64,000 bases of DNA from Hippopus hippopus. Lineage: Eukaryota; Mollusca; Bivalvia; Cardiida; Cardiidae. The translations under genes were made by a program, and so were the position numbers. The notes under the pieces are model-generated. The model made no database searches, was not told the DNA's origin, and saw only the letters and a program-made list of their open reading frames with translations. Position 1 is the stretch's first letter. Each line of letters begins with the position of its first letter. Positions 11,282 through 21,100 of this stretch are shown piece after piece. The stretch lies in assembly GCA_946811185.2 (NCBI GenBank), contig OX328108.1, forward strand, positions 35,214,493 through 35,278,492, in the 5' to 3' direction.

Positions 11282-14200
11282 AAAAGTGTAAAAGTGAGAG
11301 ACTCAAAGTTTGGTCTGGCTTTAGTGGTGGAAAGTTCACAACAGGCAAGTTTTCTTTCTAAATTACATTATTGTAACCCTTCACAATGAATGTTGTAGCG
11401 GATATACAGGAATTAATCTGTGCATCCATCTGTCTGTCTATCCATCTATGGTAGGCACAAACTCCCCATTTTCATAACCCTGCAACACTGAGGATGGGTA
11501 TACACAGAAGGTTGTCTGTGTCTATGTTCTTACGAACATGAAAAGTTCGCAACAAATGCATAGCTCAAATACAAACCGCACCTGGCGGGATTCGAACCCG
11601 TGCGCACAAATATCCTCGTTTTTCGAGGTTTAAAAGACCAATACCATAACCACTGAGCCAAAGAGAATTCTCTCTGACGCAGTTGTCAGGCATTGATTTT
11701 ATACGGGAAAGCTATGCAGTAAGGAAGGAGTGATTTCCCGTAACAATGTATGATACAGGCCAAGCCTGGTAGCACAGTAGGGAGCGTTCAGAACTTGAAA
11801 TAGGAGTTGCTGGTGTAAAGTGCAATGGCCTGGCCACCCATCTAGGCACTAGCCACAATGCACATTGCTTAACTACCAGGGGGAGGCATACACCAAACCG
11901 CATTGCTGTAATAGCTAGCTCAACAGCAAGGCAGGTTTGAAGTGCTTATATATCTAACCTGTCTCTGTGACATTACTCTCCCCTTCAAGAAGTGTCGACC
12001 CCGAGACATATATAAATATAACTGGGGGAATACACAAGGGTAAGGCAACTCCAGTCTGGCATTTGTCATAATCTCACTGCTGCCACCAAATGTAAGGTGC
12101 AATGGCCTGGTCACCCATCTAGGCACTAACCACTGTTGCAAACTTCCAAGGAGAGACATACACCAAACCACACCACTGTAATAGTTAGGCATGTTTGAAG
12201 TGTTTATGTATCTAACTTCTCTTGGTGACTTTGAATTCTCAGCTCGGCTAACTTCTTTCCAAGGATTGATGATAATCATTGCGACAGGAATTCCTCTCTC
12301 ACATCTGATCAATGTTATAATGTGACTCAAAAAGTAGAATTTGTTTTTTGAAAGGGCAGAAAATATTGTTGGAAAAGAGAAAATGTTGTTCACCAGCATT
12401 TTCTCTTTTTCCCATAATATTTTTCAAAGGCCTTTTCCTCAGTGTCATTTAAAGTCAAGATTGTTTTGTAAAGGGTTAAAAATAACCTGCATCATTTGTC
12501 AGCATATCATTTAATCTTTATTGTCAAAGATAAACATTGCTTCTGTTAGAGTGGAAGTTAACTTTGCTTTGGAATAGATTCAGTGGAGAAGTCAACAAAC
12601 AATTAAAGCGATACAAACATTTTATTCAATTTGTGCAAAATGTACAGTGCTAGTCTTGTATCTTTTGTGCTGTCTGATCTTGATCTGCACTGTCTGATAA
12701 TTTTAGAGTTAAGGTTTTATACGTAGTTTTAGAATAGATCAGATAGAAATCTCACAAATGGTTATCAAACAGATACAAACGTTACACAAAATTTACAGTG
12801 CTTTTCCAGCATATTTTGTGTAGTCTGATCTTGATCTACATTTAACCCTTAGGCTACTAAGCGCAACTCAAGGACCTTTTGCTAACAGTGTAGATCAAGG
12901 TCTACAGAATGTGCACTCTGATCTTGGATTTACATTGTCCAATAAGGAGATTTCTTTCCCCCAAAATATGTTTGAAATAGCAAAATTTGGGTTTTTGCTA
13001 TCGGCTTGAAAGTTTCATTTCACTTGTTTAGAAGGATTTCGGGTTAAGATGTGATTAGTTTTCTATGGATGACCAAACTTTCTGTTTATTTTAGAGTGGA
13101 GGTTATGTACTTGGGTTTAGAATAGATCCAGTTGAGATACAAATATTACACAGAGTTTACAGGGTTTGTCCTCTATGTATTGTTTAGTCTGATCTTGATT
13201 TGCTTTTTCTGTTTATTTTTAGAGTGGAGGTTACGTGCTTGGGTTTAGAATAGATCCAGTTGAGAAGTTACAACAAGTTGTTAAACAGATACAAACATTA
13301 CACAAGGTTTACAGTGCTTGTCCTGTGTTTGGTGTGGAATATGAGGAAGAGGAAATGGTAAGAAATAAACATGTAGAGTGTTTAGCACAACTTAGGTTGC
13401 TTTTTGAAGACAGGGTAGATCTAGATCAGACTGCAAAGAATTAGCAGCGTGATCTTGTGTCTACTCTGTCTGTCATCTTGTTACATATTCTGGCCAAAAC
13501 AATCATGAGATTGCAATTTTGTAGCTGTTTTTCATAATTTAATAGTAGTAGGTGAGTCTTCTTAATGCTCTTACCAATCAGTCCAGTGTTGTCATCCTTC
13601 AAGAAGAAAGCTGTTGAAAACTTTGCGAGAAAAAGAGAAAATGCTGGTAACCTGGTGAAACCTGGGATGCACATGAATAAGTAAGCTGTAGCTGTGATGT
13701 GACTAAAATGGTGTTGGAAGTGGAGTATATCACTAATCAATCAATAAAAAAGATGGCAGGATACAGAGTGAATTTTTTACTCTTTAAGTAGACGTCTTTT
13801 GAAAACACATTTGGAAAAGGAGTAATTGCGTGTAACAAGAAATGCTTTCCTTTTTTCATAAGGTTTCCCAAATGAATTGAGATGGATTATAACTTGATTG
13901 ATTGATTAATTGATTGATTGTTTGGTGTTTAACACCGTTTTCAACATTATTTCAGTTATATCGCGGCAGCCAGTGCACCTATCCATGCTTTCCTGGAGTC
14001 TCTTTTACCAGTACTCCGCACAGTTTTCTTTCCAAGCCACTGGCTGCTTTCCCACATAATCATTGTCATAACAATGGTCAGCGGTGGGACAGGAATGAAT
14101 CCTGTCGCAATGACTATCATCAATCCTCTGAAAGAAATTTGCCGAGCTGCCAGGGATTGAACCCACAACCCCCTGTTCTCAAGTCCTGCACGCTACGGAC

Positions 14201-15458
14201 TGAGCTACCGGGGCTTGGCTATAACTTTTGATATTGTACTTTAATTTTACAAAATATTTGTATTGAATAGCCCCAGGGTATAGAAGAATTGACCATTGAG
14301 AGAGTACAAGATGATGTAGAGATAGAGACAGACGGGCAAACAGACGCTTTTGCAGTAAGTTGTGACAGAAATGGATTAACTAAGTTATACTAATTTTCTT
14401 TATATAAACAACAAATGACCACATACATATGACTGTTTTGTCTTGATATAGACAAGTTTTGAACAATCTTCTGTTTGAATTGCACAGAGGGAGAGGCCTT
14501 TCAAAAACATTGAGGAAAAAGAGAAAATGCTGGTAACAAGCATTTTCTCCTTTCCCACAATGTTTTCTTTGTCTGCACACATTTTGAAATATCTGTCCAC
14601 AGATTCTTTCAATTTTGAAGAGTCTAAAATATGTTGTCAGGGAAAGTGGTAAATTCATTTCATTGAACTGGTATTGCACTCTTTCTTTTCAAACACAAAT
14701 GTACCATCATCTGATTTGAGCCTTGCTCTGGCAAAATGGATTTTAATGCATCTCTGTGATGTATTATCCCAAGCAAGTCATCACATAATAATGGATCCAT
14801 AAAATCTATTTAGTCTTGGATCTGGAGGTGGAATGGTCCTTTGACCTGCAGATATTGACCAAAAGCAAAAAGTTTCCACCCAGGTCAGACAGTGTGGACT
14901 GTGCAGTCTAACCTGGGTCGATACTTTTTGAAGGTGCATTAAACCCCCTTTTCACAGAGCATGGCTCTTTGTATTTAAATCATCAAATGCTTTCATTATT
15001 ATTTTCAGTAGAATTGTGTCTTCTGGTACAGCCTGGTACAGCTTGATTTCTCAGCTCGGGTAATGTCATTTGGAGGGTTGATGATAGTCATAGCAACAGG
15101 ATTCATTCTTCTCTCTGACCACTAAATATTTTGTCAGTGATAATTATGTTGGAAAGTAGCCATTGGTTTGGGGAAAATATTGTGCAAAGAACATGCACAG
15201 GTAGGAAAAACTCCAGGAAAGCTTAGATAGGTGCACTGGGTGCCAGGGTTTAAATGAAATAATGTTATTTATGGGGCTTTTCTCAATCCAGAGTTAAACA
15301 ACATTTTACATATCGTGGTTCCCCATTTTCAGGCATATTTTGCTGATGGTAACAAAGACAGAGACAGGGATCCAATGTATTCAGAGGAACTTGGACTTGC
15401 AATAGAAAAACTGAAAGATGGTTTCACCTTGTCTGGACTCTGGGACGTTTTATCATAA
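11282..15458 (+). CDS. BBS5: BBS5, BBSome subunit, last four exons (partial gene)
   Basis: Four exons join in phase 0: 11,282-11,344, 13,223-13,357, 14,271-14,354 and 15,333-15,458, ending at TAA. Together they encode the C-terminal 135 residues of BBS5. Diagnostic stretches are [47 protein letters not shown] and [20 protein letters not shown], very close to the vertebrate protein. BBS5 is the PH-like-domain subunit of the BBSome, the coat complex that carries membrane proteins in and out of cilia. The start of this segment is the end of the second PH-like domain. The N-terminal exons were not found in the upstream 11 kb, so that intron is long or they lie outside. The first intron here has a GC donor (CAG|GCAAGT). 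Introns hold MITE-A, MITE-B, MITE-C and SINE copies, and the first holds decayed copies of the next exon. Confidence 0.96.
11575..11690 (-). mobile_element. tRNA-headed SINE fragment
   Basis: Read on the minus strand it has an A-box-like TGGCTCAGTGGTTA and a perfect B box GGTTCGAATCC, separated by a long variable region, as in a tRNA-derived RNA polymerase III promoter. It does not fold to a complete tRNA acceptor stem. It lies in the first BBS5 intron. Confidence 0.65.
11815..12246. repeat. Direct duplication of a 160-180 bp segment
   Basis: The segment from about 11,815 (GTGCAATGGCCTGG...CACCCATCTAGGCACTA) to 11,970 recurs at 12,091-12,225, including CATACACCAAACC, CTGTAATAG and GTTTGAAGTG. 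It is followed at 12,235-12,310 by a fragment of the main SINE. The array is intronic in BBS5. Confidence 0.75.
12322..12478. repeat. MITE-A, right part
   Basis: Hairpin core near 12,390 with GAAAATGTTGTTCACCAGCA; terminus TTTTGTAAAGGGTTAA. Confidence 0.7.
12548..13185 (+). pseudogene. Three decayed tandem copies of a BBS5 exon
   Basis: Upstream of the working exon at 13,223-13,357 are three imperfect copies that keep its acceptor and body. Copy 1 is about 12,548-12,670, copy 2 about 12,701-12,820 and copy 3 about 13,092-13,185. All have the phrase AGAGT(GG)...TTAGAATAGATC and the later ATACAAAC/ATTACACA...TTACAG block. Each carries an early stop: copy 1 at codon 4, copy 2 at codon 2, copy 3 after a small deletion. 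Each is followed by GTCTGATCTTGAT, apparently a MITE-C remnant, so the unit duplicated may have been exon plus neighbouring repeat. Copy 3 is the most similar and so probably the youngest. Confidence 0.85.
12842..13047. mobile_element. MITE-C, TTAA to TTAA
   Basis: Left end TTAACCCTTAGGCTACTAAG, right end TTCGGGTTAA, 206 bp, hairpin core near 12,900. It lies between dead exon copies 2 and 3. Confidence 0.8.
13540..13875. repeat. Two truncated MITE-A pieces
   Basis: A left half at about 13,570-13,660 (ends within the core, then GGTGAAACC) and a decayed hairpin at 13,785-13,875. Both are intronic in BBS5. Confidence 0.55.
13903..14213 (-). mobile_element. SINE-1, near full length, tRNA head
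   Basis: The minus strand begins GCCCCGGTAGCTCAGTCCGT, an A-box region, then B box GGTTCAATCCC, as in a tRNA-derived SINE. A conserved body follows (GCGACAGGATTCATTCCT, then GTGCACTGGCTGCCGCGATA). The 3' tail is TTGAAAACGGTGTTAAACAC ending in an AATC-type short repeat. About 305 bp. It is the best copy of a family with about ten relatives in the window. Confidence 0.85.
14440..14655. mobile_element. MITE-A in BBS5 intron
   Basis: Core GCTGGTAACAAGC near 14,540, arms recognisable, termini decayed. Confidence 0.7.
14716..14976. mobile_element. MITE-B in BBS5 intron
   Basis: Starts GAGCCTTGCTCTGGCAAAA and ends TTCACAGAGCATGGCTC. Internal landmarks are GGATCCATAAAATC and the hairpin near 14,900 that starts CCCAGGTCAG. 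Confidence 0.82.
15010..15275 (+). mobile_element. SINE-1 copy, head decayed
   Basis: The body is TTGATGATAGTCATAGCAAC, then AGCCATTGG, GTGCACTGGGTGCC and the tail GAAATAATGTT. It lies in the last BBS5 intron. Confidence 0.7.
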
Positions 15459-15557
15459 AAGATGTGCCATTATGTGTCAGTGTATTGTCAAATACTAGTA
15501 AACAATATTTGTACAAGATATCTCAGAAGAACGTTGTAAAAGTACCAGTAATGTTGC

Positions 15558-16005
15558 TTAACCCTTTACCACACAGTCTGTAGTTTTAACGACCAAGAAT
15601 AGGTACTGCTCTAGAAAACATTATTGGAAAAGGAGAAATTGCTAGTAACCAGCATTTTCTCCTTTTCCAACAATGTTTTTTACCCTTTCTACCCTTTCTC
15701 AAACAAATACATGTACCATCATTTGAGTACCATTAAATTTATCTTTAGCAAATGCTTTCAATTTGGATGAGTCTAAATATTTATCAACTGGTAAAGAACT
15801 AACCCTTCACAGAAATATCCTAAGTTTTAATGACCCTAACCATATGGCCATGTGGTTAAAAAGCATTTTCTCCATTTCCCATAATGTTTTCTCTCCGATC
15901 AAAGACAAATCCAATCTTTTCAGACACATTTAGTTTGTTGTTTGAAAATGTTTTGATTTCAGACAAGTCTAAAATTTTGTCTAGTTTAAAAGGTAGCCCT
16001 ATACT
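15558..16005. mobile_element. Two adjacent MITE-A copies
   Basis: The first, 15,558-15,803, begins TTAACCCTTTACCACACAGT. The second, from 15,804, has lost part of its left half around the core. They lie 100 bp after the BBS5 stop. Confidence 0.75.
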
Positions 16006-16129
16006 GTTTTTGTTCGAACACTTTACTAGAAATCAAACAAATTGTTTGCTTAATAACTCCTACCTTCAAAGCAGCAAATGCTTTTATGCTTATTAAAAGT
16101 GAAAGCACCTACATAATGACATTTTTGAA

Positions 16130-16460
16130 ATTGATACAAATGAATTGAAGTTCCCCGAAAGGGTAGGAAAAATTGTGGCAAAAGCATAAAATTGCTTGTT
16201 ACAAGCAATTTGTTCTTTTCTCACAATGTTTTCAAAAGGCTGTCCATGTAGGTCATGTTAACCCTTAGACTGCTAAGAATGACTCAGTAACCTTTTGCAG
16301 ACAGTGTAGATCAAGATCAGACGGCACATTCTGTCCACTCTGATCTTAGGTCTACACTAAGAAGGAGATATTTTCCCCCCGAAAATACCTTTGAAGTAGC
16401 AAAATTTAGGTTTTTACCATTGGCTTGACAGTTAGCAAGTTAGCAAGTAACTCCTAACTA
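16130..16460. mobile_element. MITE-A half abutting MITE-C
   Basis: MITE-A half-element at 16,130-16,261 with variant core TTGCTTGTTACAAGCAA. It ends at a TTAA (16,258) that is also the start of a MITE-C, TTAACCCTTAGACTGCTAAG, running to about 16,455. Confidence 0.72.
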
Positions 16461-16669
16461 CAAAATTTTAAAGTGGCTTGTGTAATTGTGTCAGCTTGAC
16501 CAAGGCCAAACATGTAATCATGAAAATTGTAAAGTGTTTGTTTTTGCATTAAGTTGAAAGACGAGTAGCCTATAGAGCTCTGAGTTACTGAAACGGACCC
16601 TATCAGTAAGGGGAAAAAACTGCTTACATAGTGTAATTTTGATACTGTATTGGTTTGAATATGCTATGA

Positions 16670-17140
16670 AGAGCAAAAGGTGTAGATCCAAGATTAGAAT
16701 GCATGTAATGTGCAATCTGATCTCTATCTACAATGTCACGAAAAGATGACTGATCTAGATCCATGATGTCCACAAAAAAGTTTCTATGTGCTAAGCACTT
16801 GAAGGGTAAATTTTTTTTCAGAAACGCTCTACCTTGTAAAGGTTGGGGAATGGGGGATGGGGTAGTGGGGTAGAGAAACAACAACCACTTTTAATCTGAG
16901 TTATGTCAAATAAGAACCAGTTAAATCATTATGTTTATCACAGTACATTATTTTTAATGTTATATCTGTATAGAGAAGAAAAGGATAGAATATGAAAATA
17001 AGGTTCTTGAATAGGTCCTAGGCTGTGTAACTTAATGGCTTTTGCAGACAGTGTAAATCAAGATCAGACTGCAGAGAACATGCAGTTAAATATTGGATCC
17101 ACGCTGTCTGACAAAGTGAAATTTTTCTGGCTAAAAAGAA
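16670..17140. repeat. MITE-C fragments
   Basis: Hairpin remnants at about 16,675-16,735 and 17,040-17,125 (AGATCAAGAT/AGATCTGAT-type arms, partly decayed). A short AAT microsatellite lies at 17,145-17,170. Confidence 0.55.
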
Positions 17141-17597
17141 TCACAACAATAATAATAATAATAATAATGATAATACCAATCACAATGTTGACTGAAAATT
17201 TTTATGTAACTCTTTACCAACGACAAAATATCCGAAAAACTCAAGATTGATTGGTATAGGGTTAATGAAGTAATTTAGCAAGGTAACAAATGGTACATTG
17301 TCAGTATTTATTCATCATTAAACACAAAACTGTCTGTTAGCAGCTTGTGGAATTGTATGAGTCTGTGGTAGCCGTAATAGTATGATCTATATCTATCCAT
17401 TTATCACAATGAAAACCAATGTAAAATTTTTCAAAACATCAAATGGTTTATACAAAATATGATACATGGTACATGGTAAATGACACTATGTGAGTATTTC
17501 ATTGTGGTTACTCGTCACGAACAGAGTGACAAGCAGCACTGTAAATGAGTACTAATTTTTATCCTTTGGGTAAATAAGTCTGACTATATATATTAAC

Positions 17598-18120
17598 CAT
17601 GCTCTGGGAATTATAGAGGGCTTCATGCAAATCCGTAATCCATCGTACCATGCAAGCCAGCCATACTTACGGATCCATAACAGCCACTTTTTTTAACAGC
17701 CACTTTTTTTAACAACTGACTTAATTATGAGGTAGACTGGTCCTTGGACATACAGAAAATTGACGAATAGCGAAAACTTTTGGCCCAGTTTGCCTCCGTG
17801 GACTGCGCAGGCTGACCTGGGTTGAAACTTTTCGCAGATGCTGAAGCCCCATTTTCACAGAGCATGGCACATATATAAGCCATGCCCTGTGAAAAAGGGG
17901 TTTTATGCATCTGCAAAAAGTATTGACCCAGGTCAGCCTGGACAGTCAAACTTATTGTATTTGATAAGTATTCTACATGTCCAAGGACTTCTAGCATAGG
18001 ATTCAGCTGGTTGTTAGACAAAATGGGTTTTATTGATGCATAATTATTTGATGACTGGCTTGGTATGATACATCACGGAAATGCATTAAACTGCCTTCTG
18101 CTGGAGCAGGGCTCATATAC
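17598..18120. mobile_element. Two MITE-B copies in inverted orientation
   Basis: A forward copy (about 17,598-17,875, ending TTCACAGAGCATGGCAC) meets an inverted copy (about 17,876-18,120, starting GCCATGCCCTGTGAAAAAGG). The pair forms a 520-bp quasi-palindrome just downstream of the esterase stop codon. A TTTATT at 18,029-18,034 is AATAAA on the gene's strand. Confidence 0.75.
18029..18034 (-). promoter_or_regulatory. Possible polyadenylation signal of the esterase gene
   Basis: AATAAA on the minus strand, about 156 bases after the stop codon, inside the inverted MITE-B copy. It is supported only by the hexamer and its position. Confidence 0.3.
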
Positions 18121-18189
18121 ATGTCGATCATTTTACATTTAATTTGCCTGAAACTGCTTTGAGTTCGGGCCAGTCTAAAATTTGGTCAA

Positions 18190-21100
18190 CTAATACAGAG
18201 TCAGAACCATTACAAAAAGTATTAGTACAATACTTATGTAGTATCTGATCGAATTGCCAGCGCTTGTTATGCATGAATCTTGTATTTCGGCCATTTTCAT
18301 TGATTCAGCAACAAAGCCTGTCCAAAAACTGTGAGCCCTGGACCGGAAGTTGTTTTTAGCTGACGTCATCTCCGGTTTAATGTCAAGATAGTTTCGTGAT
18401 GATGAGTACATGGGCCATGTTGTTTCGATCATGTGTGTGACAAGTTCTGGTCTATTGGGATCCCTGTTGAGAGAAAAACATACATGTATATGTAGCCAAA
18501 ACCAGTGTTACAATGTACGATTCTGTGGTAGGGCATTTTTTTAGATAAAACGTTTGAAAATGAGAACTTGCTTGTAGCAAACAATTACTTCTTTTTCCAC
18601 CATACTTTCCACTCAGTTCTCCCTTTGTTATAATAGTTCTCAATAATAATGCTTCAGCTAGTTAATGACCTAGTGATAGAAATCTAGTTTATTAAAACCT
18701 AATCCGTTCAATGATGTTCATTGATGTTCATTGCAACAGAATACATTCGTCCCTCTCCGATGTGTTTTTTTTTTTTGACGATGATAAGGCTACGTGGAAA
18801 AGCAGACAGTGGCATGAAAGGACTTTTGTGGGAAGTACTCGTGAAAGAAATTGAGTTAAGTATGGATATGTGCACAAACCGCCTTTATATCTTTATCAAA
18901 GGGTGATGGTTGCAATTTGCCAGCAAATACATGCAGGTTTTGACAGTTGACCATTTCATGAAAAATTCTTTTATGTGAGGGTTGAGGACATTTTTTCCCA
19001 AGACTGATAGCATAAATTCATGACTATTTTCCATAAAACCATGTATCTAAGTTTTTTACGCGCTATTTTAGGTGTTAGAAAAGTGGTTTAGGGTATTTAC
19101 GAATGGCCTGGGGTGTTTTTCGAGTGTTTTAGGATGTTTCTTTTACTTTTTCATCCGCGACGTAGACTTTATAAATTAGGCCATGTCAAACCTGCGAAAC
19201 GGGGCCAGTTTTGAATCTAGGGCTAATTCTATGGCTTTTAACCCTGAAGTTCATTGTTAATGTTATTGGCTAACACGGTTTGCCAATCTGCATGTTCTTT
19301 TTACATATCCAGTGGCACAGACGCGTCTGTTTATTGATCTATTTTGACCTGTTTTTCTTGAAACAGTGGAGTAATTTTTCGTCACATGATTTCAGTTTGA
19401 CGCTTGACATAGGAATGTGAAACCAAGAAACGATAATTTTTAAAAACGACGGAAGACTCCATACTTATTTATCATATCTAGTTTTTAACTTTGATCACAT
19501 TTTCAGCATGGCTATATAGGTTTTGAATACCAGTAACATACAGAAAGGTCCAAAAGGCCGCCGTCATATTAAAATAATTTTAAAAATGGTAAAAGATACC
19601 AAAACTTACCCAGTTTTTGCAAAATTGGACCACATGTTCATTATGGCTGTGTAAGTTTTAAACTGTTGTTTCCCGAGTTCGTCAACTTGAACGTCCTGTA
19701 TACCGCGACCTGTGACAAACGGTATCTCGTCACCATTGCTGGCTACATCAGTTCCCTCTAAAGTTGGTGGTATAGGGAGACGTCGTGTAGTTGGCTTGAC
19801 ACCAAACTGGTACATATAGGTTGATTTATTTTGTTTGGTATTGAGATGTTGATCCGCGGTCCGAATTGTATTTACCGCAAAAAATGCGTCTGTGAACATC
19901 TCGGCCACTTTGTAAGCACGTGCAAGGTCTGATGTAAGATTCTCCCAATTCGTGTATTCATGAAGCGTTCCAAGTTCTATGTCACGTGGTGCTGCTTTCC
20001 CGAGAACCATCTCTAAGAAGTGAGGCACGTGTTCGGTTTCAATTTTTTTTTGTGTAATTGGCAGTACAATGCCATTTAAAATTATGTCAAATATACCATC
20101 AAAGTTGTTAACACCCATGAGCAGATCAACACTGTAAAACATGTCTAATGCTGACAACGCGGTCGTTGTTCCGGCTATAAGATCGTAGGGTGTATCTAAA
20201 ACAAATTCATTGTCCCTTACTGGCAGTGGGAAATCAGAATTCTCATTTATAAATGTTTCAATTTCATCAATCGGCTTTTCCCGCAGACAATCTACAAAAG
20301 TGGCAGTATTCTGTAAAGAACAGCTAAAGTTTTGCGCGACCGCTCGTGTGTATTTTACGGCTTTTGATAACTCTTGGTAGCTCCACACATTATCACTGGT
20401 TCCGCTCTGTGCTATAGCGCGTTGAAAGAGGCCCTTGTTGCCGGGATAAAAACACTGGTAAATGACGCTAGCGGAACCAAACACTGTAACCATATTCGTG
20501 TCACCACCGAACGCTGCTATATTATCATGAACCCATCGAATTGCGAGCTGTTGATCCCAAAGCCCAAGATTCCCAGGAAGTGACGAATCCCCCGTTGTTA
20601 GGAAGCCAAGCACTGATAATCGATAGTTAATCGTTACAACTATGACGTCACCGTATCCACTTAGAACTCCAGCATCGCTATAACTGTTGGATTGTCCATA
20701 AAGAAATATTCCTGGATGAATCAAAATCATAACTGGCTTTCTCTTGTCGGTTTCGTTAGCAGCATTAGCTGGCACATACACATTAAGAAATAAGCAGTCC
20801 TCAGAACGTGGAAAGATTTCGTTCAACATTGGCAAGTTAGGTTGGTAACACGTGTCACCTTCAGCTGTAGCATTAAAGAGCTCGTTAAAATTAGCCTTGC
20901 TCACTGGTTTTTGAAATCTTAAATTTCCGGTAGGAGGTTCAGCGTATGGGACCCCCAAAAATTTCCTTACTCTGTAACCGCATTGATTTGTTAGAGGTAT
21001 ATATTCTTCTTTACCTAAAATGTCGCCGACCGGTGAAGATATAGTTATATCCTCGGTCGTTTGGTCCACATACGGGCAGATACCGAGTGCTCTTGGTACA

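Noticed and set aside
19606..21069. Separate esterase gene starting at 21,069
   Set aside because: The codon there is GTG, and the frame continues upstream without a stop to a good acceptor at 21,251. It is the second exon of the larger gene.
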